A stretch of 38,574 nucleotides of DNA from contig NZ_KE136347.1 in NCBI RefSeq assembly GCF_000406925.1, positions 756,199 to 794,772 of the forward strand, given 5' to 3'. Made by a program: the position numbers and the translations under genes. Under the pieces are notes generated by a model that saw only the letters and a list, made by a program, of their open reading frames with translations, had not been told where the DNA came from and did no database searches. The DNA is from Enterococcus columbae DSM 7374 = ATCC 51263. Its GTDB lineage: Bacteria; Bacillota; Bacilli; Lactobacillales; Enterococcaceae. Below, one piece after another: positions 24,740 to 32,689 of this stretch (its first letter is position 1; each line of letters starts with the position of its first letter).

Positions 24740-24834
24740 AATAGCCATTTCACTTGAAGTGCTTATTTTTTATTCTTCTTATCTCTACGTTGAGCATGAT
24801 TTCTTACGTGACATGATTCATAAAGATATCAAAT

Positions 24835-25205
24835 TTCTTATATCATACGTTCCATCTTCAGCTACTTTATAATCATCCACAATGTACTCTTTACTTTGAG
24901 TGTGCAATACCACATATTCTGGAATAATATATTCTTTCAAAATATCTGATTGTTCTGTTAAGGCATCATCAATTGCCGTGAATCAATGTTTAACCGCGCA
25001 GCTACATTTTCTAAACAAAAAACAGCAAATTCTAATTCTCTATCACTCTACTTTTCATCTTCTAGTTTCATCTTAATGTAATTATTATGCTCATATTTTA
25101 GTAATTTCTCAAGTTGCTAACCACCAATCCATACCGTTCAATATGTTAACTGGCAGTTGCAACTGCCCAAAATCTCTTTTTCATTTCTCATTATTCTTCT
25201 TTCTC
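24835..25205 (-). pseudogene. Decayed DUF3791 gene
   Basis: On the minus strand, two frames separated by a frameshift read SDRELEFAVFCLENVAARLN and then ALTEQSDILKEYIIPEYVVL followed by HTQSKEYIVDD, the clear signature of DUF3791. The upstream part carries in-frame stops (MRNEKEILGSCNCQLTY, stop, and so on). DUF3791 genes usually accompany DUF3990 or Fic-like toxins, of which no trace is left here. Confidence 0.75.
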
Positions 25206-25391
25206 CTATCTATCGGCTTCTCTGCATTTTTGGTATAAGCCAAACACGATTAACATTCATAATACCTTTAATCCGTTCTTCTTTCCATAGCCATTGTATC
25301 CAACTGATGTTTTAAAATAGATGACAACATGTTTCATCGTCTCATTTGTATTAGCCGGAATATGCTAAATATAACATTCTCTTTTTTACAC

Positions 25392-25440
25392 AATAGGCTA
25401 ATAATCATTTAAAATATTTCAAAATGATTATTAGCCTATT
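25392..25440. terminator. Strong hairpin with T-run
   Basis: A perfect 19-bp stem (25392-25410 and 25422-25440) with an 11-nt loop, followed on the plus strand by TTTTATTT. It is oriented as a plus-strand terminator. No intact gene lies immediately upstream; it may belong to a vanished plus-strand gene. Confidence 0.7.
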
Positions 25441-25868
25441 TTTTATTTCGTCTTTCACACATCACAAACAAATATTTCTGTATAATCGACCCAATCTCAA
25501 TCCTCTTATCTATCCGACTATAAAAACACCAAGGTTTTATCCACTTTTTCAAGCATATTTTGCAGTCTAATTTTTAATTCAAAAAAATCTCGGAAATTCC
25601 TTTATTTCAATCCTTTTTCACACTTTTACTTGTGTGCTTTAGTCAACAGAACCACGCACTCACAATGGCTTGAGCGGAAGTTATAGCTGTCAAATACTTG
25701 TAACCAAAATATTTTTATCAGAAATTCTCTTTATGAGAACATATCCATTGTGGGCTTTCGTGTGTGGGAAGATATCAACGACATTATAACTTGGTAACTG
25801 TGTCCTATACCGTAGATGACATTAACCAGCATCTGATATCATTAAAACCAAACTTATTCCCTCTTATT
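25441..25868. other. Gene-free stretch with possible rRNA methyltransferase debris
   Basis: On the minus strand a fragment at 25626-25697 reads SSHCECVVLLTKAHK before a stop, which resembles the C-terminus of RlmD/TrmA-type 23S rRNA uracil methyltransferases (HVECVVLL). A second fragment near 25765-25805, SYNVVDIFPHTKAHN, recalls the nearby VDMFPHT motif but is not contiguous. These are probably remains of a mobile-element cargo gene; the assignment is weak. Confidence 0.3.
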
Positions 25869-26103
25869 TTATAAAGCTTTTACTTGAGATTTTATAACTT
25901 CATATCCTAATTTATCGATGGCATTTTCAATATCTTTTATAGATACTTTTTCATCATCATATTCCACTCTTACTTTACTTGAATTAAATAGCACCTTTAT
26001 GCTTTTTTTTGTCTACTCCATCTAATGATTTAACTCCATTTTCTATTTTTTTCATACATGATGGACATGTTAATGTTTCTAATTGAATTGTTGCTTTTTG
26101 CAT
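25869..26103 (-). pseudogene. Heavy-metal-associated (CopZ-like) protein broken by a frameshift in an A8 tract
   Basis: The start is ATG at 26103 behind GGAGAG. It encodes MQKATIQLETLTCPSCMKKI with the CPSC metal-binding motif (TCPSCMKK), then KSLDGVD. At the run of eight A (plus-strand T8 at 26003-26010) the frame shifts and terminates. Removing one A restores KVLFNSSKVRVEYDDEKVS and IKDIENAIDKLGYEV to the TAA at 25869, a full HMA domain of about 77 aa. It follows the P-type ATPase by 84 bases and would be its metallochaperone. A homopolymer sequencing error or slippage is possible. Confidence 0.8.
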
Positions 26104-26186
26104 TTTTCATCTCTCCTTTAGTTTATGTTAATTGTATTATGTACTATTATTATCTATAATAAATTGATTTACATTAAGAATTTTAT

Positions 26187-28040
26187 TTATTTTCTTAATT
26201 TATAGCGAAGAAGTCTCATACCATTTAAAATCACTACTAATATACTTGCTTCATGTACTAACATACCGATTGACATGTTCATCCATTTACTAAAGAATAC
26301 GCTGGCAAGAAGGACTAATACAACTCCTACTGCAATAATAATATTTTGAAGCATGTTATTAGCGGTTGCTTTTGTTAAACCTAATGCATGTGGCAAGCGG
26401 CTGAAATCTGAATTCATTAAAACAACATCTGAAGTTTCGATTGCTACATCTGTTCCATTTCCCATAGCAATTCCAATTTGTGCTAGAGCTAGTGAAGGAC
26501 TATCATTTACTCCATCTCCAACAAATGCCACAATCTGACCTTTTTCTTGTAACTCTTTAATATATGTTGCTTTATCTTCTGGCAACATATGTCCATGAGC
26601 TTCTGTAAGTCCTAGTTCACGTGCTACTAAATCAACTGTTCCTTGGTTATCACCAGAAAGAACTACTAGATTTTTAACACCTAGTTTTTTCAACTTTTTA
26701 AGATCATCTTTTACACCCGGGCGAATTTGATCACGAATACCCATCAATGCTTTTAATTCACCATCAACTGATGTTAAAACAAGTGAATTTCCATTTTTCT
26801 CAAATCTGGCAATATCTGCACGAGCTTTTTCACTTAAAAGAATATTTTCTTGCTCCATTAGTGCCACATTACCGACTGCAACTTTATGACCTTCTACATG
26901 AGCTACAATTCCTCCGCCTTTTACAACTTCTGTTTTTTCAACTCTAAATGGTTCTCTATCTCCAATATATTCCACAACTGCTTTTGCTAATGGATGATCT
27001 GATTCCTTTTCAACACTTGCTAGATACCCTAATACTTCATATACATTATCTGCATAAATTTCTTTATCAGCTACTTTTGGATTTCCTATTGTTAATGTAC
27101 CTGTTTTGTCAAATACCATGGTATCTAGTCTGCTAAAGTCACTAATAACCTCACTACCTTTTAGAAGAATACCATGACGTGCTCCATTGCCAATCCCCGC
27201 GACGTTTGAAACCGGTACACCGATTACCAATGCTCCTGGACATCCTAAAACTAATATTGTAATTGCAAGTTCAATATCCCTTGAAAATATCCATACAATA
27301 AAAGAGAGAACTAAAACAGCTGGTGTGTAGTATTTAGAAAATCTATCAATGAAACGTTCTGCTTCTGATTTTGAATCCTGTGCTTCTTCAACCAACTCAA
27401 TGATTTTACCAAAAGTAGTATCCTCACCTACACGATCAGCAGTGATTTGAATAGTTCCATTTTCTAAAATTGTTCCGGCATATACCCCCGAATCTTTCTT
27501 TTTACTTACAGGAACCGCTTCTCCTGTAATACTTGCTTCATTAATATGCCCTTCTCCTGTTAACACTGTACCGTCAACTGGGATTTTTGCACCTGTTTTA
27601 ACAAGTAAAATATCACCTATATCAACCTCTTCTATTGCGACTTCTTCAAATTCACCATTTTTCAGTTGCTTTAGAGCAACTTCAGGCGCCATTTCAGTTA
27701 ATTCTTTTATTGCAGAACGTGTTTTATTCAGTGTTCTTTGTTCTAGATAAGCTCCAAATAGAAATAAAAAGGTAACAATTGCTGACTCCTCATAATTTCT
27801 AATTAGAAACGCGCCAATGACTGCAATGGTAACTAACACATCAATACTGACTACTTTAACTCTGAGTGCTTGATACGCTTGGATGGCAATCGGTATAACT
27901 CCTAAAACAGAGGCAATTATTAGTGACCATATGGCTATAGGTTCGTTTTGAAATCCTAATCTACTAACATATGCAATTATTATTAAAATTGCACTTACTA
28001 TTGTAATATGATTCTTTCTTCCTAAAATTAATTTTTGCAT
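26187..28040 (-). CDS. Heavy-metal-translocating P1B-type ATPase with CPG motif
   Basis: A 617-aa metal exporter (or importer). It has no N-terminal metal-binding domain; four N-terminal helices are followed by the actuator domain with TGE (in ITGEAVPV), a transmembrane Cys-Pro-Gly at about 267-269 (VLGCPGALVIGVP), phosphorylation Asp311 in DKTGT, the HP motif in SDHPLAKA, and GDGVNDSPSLA. The C-terminal helix carries HEASILVVILN. CPG is not the CPC or SPC of copper or cobalt pumps; the metal (Fe, Zn, Cd) cannot be stated. I chose the ATG at 28040 because AGGAAGGAG lies upstream. Confidence 0.93.
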   Translation of the reverse strand: MQKLILGRKNHITIVSAILIIIAYVSRLGFQNEPIAIWSLIIASVLGVIPIAIQAYQALRVKVVSIDVLVTIAVIGAFLIRNYEESAIVTFLFLFGAYLEQRTLNKTRSAIKELTEMAPEVALKQLKNGEFEEVAIEEVDIGDILLVKTGAKIPVDGTVLTGEGHINEASITGEAVPVSKKKDSGVYAGTILENGTIQITADRVGEDTTFGKIIELVEEAQDSKSEAERFIDRFSKYYTPAVLVLSFIVWIFSRDIELAITILVLGCPGALVIGVPVSNVAGIGNGARHGILLKGSEVISDFSRLDTMVFDKTGTLTIGNPKVADKEIYADNVYEVLGYLASVEKESDHPLAKAVVEYIGDREPFRVEKTEVVKGGGIVAHVEGHKVAVGNVALMEQENILLSEKARADIARFEKNGNSLVLTSVDGELKALMGIRDQIRPGVKDDLKKLKKLGVKNLVVLSGDNQGTVDLVARELGLTEAHGHMLPEDKATYIKELQEKGQIVAFVGDGVNDSPSLALAQIGIAMGNGTDVAIETSDVVLMNSDFSRLPHALGLTKATANNMLQNIIIAVGVVLVLLASVFFSKWMNMSIGMLVHEASILVVILNGMRLLRYKLRK

Positions 28041-28091
28041 ATTCATACTCCTTCCTATTATGATTTTTATTAATTGTATCACTTGTTTCTT

Positions 28092-28394
28092 TTATGATTC
28101 ATATGCTTTATCTAATTCTGCCAACAGGTTATATACTGCTTCATAGCTTTCACAAACATCATCCGGAACTGTGTAATTGTCTGTAATTTTACGTAACTTT
28201 GCAAATTCATCTGCTAAATCAGGTTTTCCCTCTCCTGTATCTTTTATTTTTTTTGTAAGTTTATCATATACTTCACGAACTTGGTGAAATTCTGGATGAT
28301 TGCCTCCATGAACTCTTGCTACAATTGGTACATACTGTGCCAATGTTTTTAAATGTGTTTCCTTGACTTGATTAAAATCTAATTTTTTCGACAT
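28092..28394 (-). CDS. Short RIC/ScdA-like (hemerythrin-type) protein
   Basis: A 100-aa protein that matches two parts of the RIC (YtfE/ScdA) iron-sulfur repair family: LAQYVPIVARVHGGNHPEFH (about 18-37) and KLRKITDNYTVPDDVCESYE (about 66-85). The stretch of the family that carries the HMKEE di-iron ligands between them, and the final ligand-bearing helix, are missing. A complete di-iron site is therefore doubtful; it may be a degenerate partner or regulator. It is the first gene after an Fnr-type promoter and lies 51 bases before the P-type ATPase. Confidence 0.7.
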   Translation of the reverse strand: MSKKLDFNQVKETHLKTLAQYVPIVARVHGGNHPEFHQVREVYDKLTKKIKDTGEGKPDLADEFAKLRKITDNYTVPDDVCESYEAVYNLLAELDKAYES

Positions 28395-28429
28395 GTGTTT
28401 TCCTTCTTTCTTTTTCTTGGATTGATTAT

Positions 28430-28471
28430 ATTATATAAGGGATTAAAAGATATTAACTTGATCTACATCAA
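28430..28471 (-). promoter_or_regulatory. Fnr/Crp-type operator and promoter of the RIC-ATPase operon
   Basis: A perfect palindrome TTGAT-CTAC-ATCAA (28458-28471; ACTTGAT/ATCAAGT at 28456-28473) matches the Fnr consensus. On the minus strand TATAAT lies at 28435-28430; if transcription starts near 28423, the palindrome centre is at -41.5, the class II activation position. The adjacent Crp/Fnr gene is the obvious regulator. Confidence 0.85.
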
Positions 28472-28494
28472 GTTTGTTCTTTTTACGCAAAAAA

Positions 28495-28536
28495 AATAGA
28501 ACAGTTAGTATTTAACTTAATGCCAACTGTTCTATT
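28495..28536. terminator. Terminator of the Crp/Fnr gene (T-tracts on both strands)
   Basis: Perfect 12-bp arms AATAGAACAGTT (28495-28506) and AACTGTTCTATT (28525-28536). Eight T follow the stem core on the minus strand and TTTTATTTT on the plus strand. It separates the regulator gene from the Fnr-box promoter. Confidence 0.85.
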
Positions 28537-28556
28537 TTTTATTTTAAGATTATCTG

Positions 28557-29306
28557 CTATATCAGCAACAAACCATCTAAATCTAAAATCTCAATCTTTT
28601 TGTTTCTTTTTTGCTTTATATAACCTGCATCTTCAAAATCAGCCAACGTTCTACTGATCGTTTCTGGTGTCGTTCCTAAATAAGAGGCTAAATCCTTTTT
28701 ACTCATCGGCAATTCAATTTCTATTGGACTAACTCCGCCATCTGTACACTCTCCAAGAAACAACGCTAATCTAGCCTCCACTTTCTCGGTGACAAATCTA
28801 GTTGTTTGTTTTTCTGATATTTCCAGTCGGTTAGAAAACTCAGCTAAGATCTTCAAAGATATCGTAGGGTACTTTAATAAAAATTCTTGTAAGTCATTTT
28901 TACTAATCATACATACATCGGTATCAATCATTGCTTCTGCATACGCTTCATGGATTGATTCACGAAACAGAGCTAATTCTCCTGTAAAATCTCCTGGATT
29001 TAAAATTCTCAATAATTGCTCTTTTCCAGACTCAGATAAACGGTAGATTCTAATTTTACCTTTACTTACAACATATAAGACATTAGATGTATCTCCTTCT
29101 CGATAAAGTAATTCACCCTTTTTATATGAAATTGACTTCATGACTTTCATAATTTCTTCCATCTGTTCTTCTTCTAGATGATTAAAGATTGGAACAACAC
29201 TGATACATGAAACCTGTGAACCTGCCTCATGTTTGTGATGATGAATGTGTGAGGAAGGATTATAGAGTTTTTTTCTTATATCTTGCTTGGAATCCTTTTT
29301 CGACAT
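28557..29306 (-). CDS. Crp/Fnr-family regulator with His-rich N-terminus
   Basis: A 249-aa regulator. The N-terminus has HIHHHKHEAGSQVSCISVVP (about 20-39), a His cluster plus one Cys where relatives carry Cys-rich or His/Cys sensing segments. The cyclic-nucleotide-type beta-barrel follows (GELLYREGDTSNVLYVVSKG, NPGDFTGELALF), then the helix-turn-helix SKKDLASYLGTTPETISRTL (about 203-222), whose ETISR recognition helix fits TTGAT half-sites. It probably activates the RIC-ATPase operon through the box at 28458-28471. It may sense metal, oxygen or NO. Confidence 0.93.
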   Translation of the reverse strand: MSKKDSKQDIRKKLYNPSSHIHHHKHEAGSQVSCISVVPIFNHLEEEQMEEIMKVMKSISYKKGELLYREGDTSNVLYVVSKGKIRIYRLSESGKEQLLRILNPGDFTGELALFRESIHEAYAEAMIDTDVCMISKNDLQEFLLKYPTISLKILAEFSNRLEISEKQTTRFVTEKVEARLALFLGECTDGGVSPIEIELPMSKKDLASYLGTTPETISRTLADFEDAGYIKQKRNKKIEILDLDGLLLI

Positions 29307-29421
29307 TCAGATACTCCTTTCATAACTTATTTTGGGACTTGTTTATTTATTTCCAAGTATTCATGAGTCTAGTAAATGCAAGTGAATTCATGTGGAATAT
29401 TTATTAGATTATCACATTAGC

Positions 29422-29547
29422 CTAGACTTTCCATTGTTTTTTTAGATGGCCTATTTCTTACTTAAGTCCTCGGATAGCAGTTACTATTTCTGCTTTGGGT
29501 TTTCCTTTGAAATACTCTTAATAGTAACTTTCCGAACTAATCATCAT
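29422..29547 (-). pseudogene. Decayed small gene of a mobile-element family, after the HTH gene
   Basis: The minus strand reads MMISSESYY, stop, EYFKGKPKAEIVTAIRGLK, stop, EIGHLKKQW. This resembles the N-terminus of a small protein that often follows a Cro/C1-type gene on conjugative elements (GKTxEQIxxxIRxLKxEIGRLK). Two in-frame stops and loss of the C-terminal half mark it as broken. Confidence 0.55.
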
Positions 29548-29562
29548 ATTAGTCCGTCTCCT

Positions 29563-29787
29563 TTATTCGTTAGATATTTTAATCTCATTGCCATCAGGCA
29601 ATATAAAAGCCTGTTCAAACCTGATGCCCAGCACATCAGCAATCGCTTTCAACTCATCCAAAGTTACCGTTTCTCGCTGTAATTTCTTATTGAAATTCTG
29701 TGGAGTCTGGCCAATGCGTCTAGCAAGTTCAGAAACGCTTATATTCATTTGCTCACATAGTTGTTTTATCATATCTGCCGTAGTCAT
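29563..29787 (-). CDS. Small Cro/C1-type helix-turn-helix regulator
   Basis: A 74-aa XRE-family protein: MIKQLCEQMNISVSELARRI, then GQTPQNFNKKLQRETVTLDE and ELKAIADVLGIRFEQAFILP. The HTH spans about residues 16-40. The SD GGAGGTGCTGT is strong. This type sits on integrative elements and phage remnants, and its former partner at 29422-29547 is decayed. Confidence 0.9.
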   Translation of the reverse strand: MTTADMIKQLCEQMNISVSELARRIGQTPQNFNKKLQRETVTLDELKAIADVLGIRFEQAFILPDGNEIKISNE

Positions 29788-29885
29788 ACAGCACCTCCAA
29801 GTTTACGCTAATAATATTATAAACCATTTGGTTGATAAACACAATAGTTATTAAAATATTATTATACTCAGCAAGCAAAAGAAAA

Positions 29886-29912
29886 CCCACAACTCTACTT
29901 CAGAGTCACGGG
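29886..29912 (-). terminator. Terminator of the methyltransferase gene
   Basis: Arms 29886-29896 and 29902-29912 pair over 11 positions on the minus strand (CCCGTGACTCT/AGAGTTGTGGG, three wobble pairs), followed by TTTTCTTTT. It lies 56 bases after the methyltransferase stop. Confidence 0.7.
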
Positions 29913-29967
29913 CTATTTACTTCTGGTTTTCATATTTCCATTTTGATGCCTTATAAGTGTTTTAGTT

Positions 29968-30708
29968 CTATCTATCCACTTTTTTATTCGCCGATACAAT
30001 CAGCATCATGGGACGGCGCATTTCATCCTGCATCGTTGGAATATTCATCATGTTTTCCGGCGGCTGCGGCTCCACAATATGATTTATGATAAAACCATTT
30101 GAAAGCAGTGTATTTAGATATGTGGTCAGTGTTCTATGATATTTTGTAACCTTTTCTCCCAAAAACACAGCTGTCCGTTTGCCCTCATAATAATAATTAT
30201 CCACCGGAAAATGCAGTATTTCTCCTTTTTCGTTATAATACCAGTCTTGTGTTCCATAGGCAGTAAAAACAGGATGTTCAACCGTAAAAACTAGCTTACC
30301 ACCAGACTTCAGTATTCTATATATCTTTTTTACTAAAATCTCATAATCTGCTACATAGTGAAACGCAAGTGAACTTAATATTACATCAAAACTCTCCTCT
30401 GGGAATTCCACATCTTCTATAGCACAGCATTTATATTCAACCTGTGGAAAATGTGTTTTTTCTTTGGCTACCTCGAGCATTTTATGAGAAATATCAACAC
30501 CTACAACAGAAGACGCTCCGTGTTCCATCGCATAAATACAGTGCCATCCATAGCCGCATCCTAAATCAAGCACACGCTTATCTTTAAAATCCAGCAGCAG
30601 CTTTCTCAATGTTTCCCATTCTCCTGCACCGGCTAGTCCCTGCTGTGAGCGACTCATTTGACTGTATTTTTGAAAAAATATATTATCATCATATTTGTTT
30701 TCTTTCAT
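29968..30708 (-). CDS. Class I SAM-dependent methyltransferase (UbiE/small-molecule type)
   Basis: A 246-aa protein with SAM-binding motif I VLDLGCGYGWHC (46-57), the motif II acidic VVGVDIS, and SFDVILSSLAFHY (motif IV region). KSGGKLVFTVEHPVF is a typical motif VI. There is no DNA-methyltransferase catalytic motif (DPPY or PCQ), so small-molecule methylation is likely. I chose the ATG at 30708 because AAGGAGAAATTCAG precedes it. It lies 195 bases after the DUF262 pair on the same strand but may have its own promoter. Confidence 0.92.
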   Translation of the reverse strand: MKENKYDDNIFFQKYSQMSRSQQGLAGAGEWETLRKLLLDFKDKRVLDLGCGYGWHCIYAMEHGASSVVGVDISHKMLEVAKEKTHFPQVEYKCCAIEDVEFPEESFDVILSSLAFHYVADYEILVKKIYRILKSGGKLVFTVEHPVFTAYGTQDWYYNEKGEILHFPVDNYYYEGKRTAVFLGEKVTKYHRTLTTYLNTLLSNGFIINHIVEPQPPENMMNIPTMQDEMRRPMMLIVSANKKVDR

Positions 30709-30902
30709 CTGAATTTCTCCTTGTTGTTTTATTTTCCATAGCTTCCTCCTTTTCTGTAATTTTGATTTAATATAGCATATTTTAATAAAAAGAATAGCAG
30801 AGCATTCGAGTAGCATACGATAACTGGATATATTAGTTCAAGTTCATCTTTTACCTCTTCACTTACTTTGAGAATAGCTTGTTTGATTAAGAGTTACCTA
30901 CT

Positions 30903-32687
30903 CTATTTTCCCCCTCTAAATTTAAGAATATTAAACATTTCGTCCTGATGGATGTGCGCCAATTTTTGATCCCACATATTATTATTTTGTCCCATCATTT
31001 CAGCCATAATTTTCAACTTCAAACTCTGCGCAATAATCCCTGGGTTTGTACCTGCTTTTCCGACAGGCATTGCATTATTAAAAGTAGAATTGCCAGATAC
31101 CGTAATCAAGGCTAAATTACCAAAGCAATTCAGATCTGCATCAGCCCAAGGGGCCAATTCAGTTGGATGTTGAGGGTAGAAATGTTCAATTGAACTTCTA
31201 AACTGAAATTGCCAGTCATTCGATAGTGGATGTATTATTTCATGACCATTGAATGAGTAGCCATCTCGGTAAAGCAAATAATCTAAATAACTAAATACGA
31301 TCCGTTCAAATCCAAATCCAGAAGCCGTTTCAAATCTAGTTGCATCAACTTTTGATTGAGCATAATTTTCAAGAATCTCTAATATATCTGCATTTTCATC
31401 ATTAAAATAACTCGATAAGACTAATGAAATCCAGTGCATTGTTTTTGGAGAAGTGTATGTTATACGTAAGGCAGATTGCAAAGTTCGAATCTGTCTATTT
31501 CGATTATCTTCATCTCCACCAAAAGTTCCGATATATTTTGGTTTGTCTCCTTTGGCATCACGATATTTTTCAAGCCTTTGTAACGACCATTTACCTATTT
31601 CTTTGTAATCACGCGCATATTCACGTTTTAACACAAATTTGTCGAACAATACGCGTGCTTTTAACATCATGAATAGGAAGTGCTTAGACGAGGATTCATC
31701 TGCCCAATTGTTCTGAAGATTAATTAAAAAATTCTTGTCATCCAAACTTGCATCATCATCCGCACTTGATCTCGTAATTGCTTCATTGACTTGCAACAAG
31801 AAGTTTGGGAAAGAAATAATCGACTCAAAACGTTCATTCTCTAGCTCATCACTTGATGTTGATTCACTACTCATCACTCTCTTACCTTGAAGTATTTCTT
31901 CAAGAGTGAAGCTTTCTTCTATCATCACTTCATTTTTATAGCAACCGATTAATGAATCAAAGTCAATTATCTTATCAGACAAGCTACTCCAATCATCACT
32001 GAATATCTTATCTCGTTGCTTTTTAGGATAATTCATTTGAATATAAGAGTCCATATTGGAACAATATTCCCAAATATCACTAGCTATTTTCTTAGCTTCT
32101 GGTGATGAAATTTTTGCTAAAATATTTGACTTGGCAATTTCATGTAATTCGAGCTGCTCACCACGAGTATTCATAATTTCAAAATAATGGTTCAAGTCAA
32201 TTTTAGCAGGTACTTGAACACGGATAAGATTCACCTTATCCAAACGTTTGATGAACTTTTCTTTTTCTGAGCTCAAACCTATCTTCTCAAAATAATCATC
32301 AATAATTTTATATCCCTCTTTAATTTCTGATGACTGCAACTCATCAGTTAATTGGTTTGTATTGGGTAATATTACAAGTGTTCTATTCGCCTTATCTCTA
32401 GCTTCAAAACGTAATGCATCATTAGCAAACGCAATACCCAAATATCTTTCAAGTAAAAATAATGTTGTCAAGCGCTGTTGTCCATCAATAACTTCATAAA
32501 CATTATTATCCTTTTGATTAACGATTAGATTGCCCAAAAAATAATCATCTTTGGTACTCATAATATCTTCGATTAACTGTTCAATTTGGTCAGAACCCCA
32601 TGCGTAATTTCGTTGATAAATCGGAACCTCATAATGAACATCAGAAAATATTTTTGAAACTGGTATCATTTTTAAATGATTGTCCAT
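30903..32687 (-). CDS. DUF262-DUF1524 protein (GmrSD-like), second gene of a tandem pair
   Basis: A 594-aa protein. The N-terminal DUF262 (ParB/Srx-like NTPase) core is VPIYQRNYAWGSDQIEQLIE (about 20-39) and VIDGQQRLTTLFLLERYLG (about 68-86). Near the C-terminus, SSIEHFYPQHP and LNCFGNLALIT followed by NSTFNN form the DUF1524 His-Asn-type nuclease motif. GmrSD enzymes of this architecture restrict phage DNA with modified bases. It begins two bases after the stop of the upstream DUF262 gene (SD GGGTGG), so translation is linked. Confidence 0.88.
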   Translation of the reverse strand: MDNHLKMIPVSKIFSDVHYEVPIYQRNYAWGSDQIEQLIEDIMSTKDDYFLGNLIVNQKDNNVYEVIDGQQRLTTLFLLERYLGIAFANDALRFEARDKANRTLVILPNTNQLTDELQSSEIKEGYKIIDDYFEKIGLSSEKEKFIKRLDKVNLIRVQVPAKIDLNHYFEIMNTRGEQLELHEIAKSNILAKISSPEAKKIASDIWEYCSNMDSYIQMNYPKKQRDKIFSDDWSSLSDKIIDFDSLIGCYKNEVMIEESFTLEEILQGKRVMSSESTSSDELENERFESIISFPNFLLQVNEAITRSSADDDASLDDKNFLINLQNNWADESSSKHFLFMMLKARVLFDKFVLKREYARDYKEIGKWSLQRLEKYRDAKGDKPKYIGTFGGDEDNRNRQIRTLQSALRITYTSPKTMHWISLVLSSYFNDENADILEILENYAQSKVDATRFETASGFGFERIVFSYLDYLLYRDGYSFNGHEIIHPLSNDWQFQFRSSIEHFYPQHPTELAPWADADLNCFGNLALITVSGNSTFNNAMPVGKAGTNPGIIAQSLKLKIMAEMMGQNNNMWDQKLAHIHQDEMFNILKFRGGK

Positions 32688-32689
32688 GA

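Noticed and set aside
26747-27136. Two plus-strand reading frames rich in Leu and His
   Set aside because: They are antisense to the P-type ATPase and their composition is that of a complementary-strand shadow.
29446-29854. Two plus-strand frames across the HTH region
   Set aside because: They are antisense to the HTH gene and its decayed partner; no SD.
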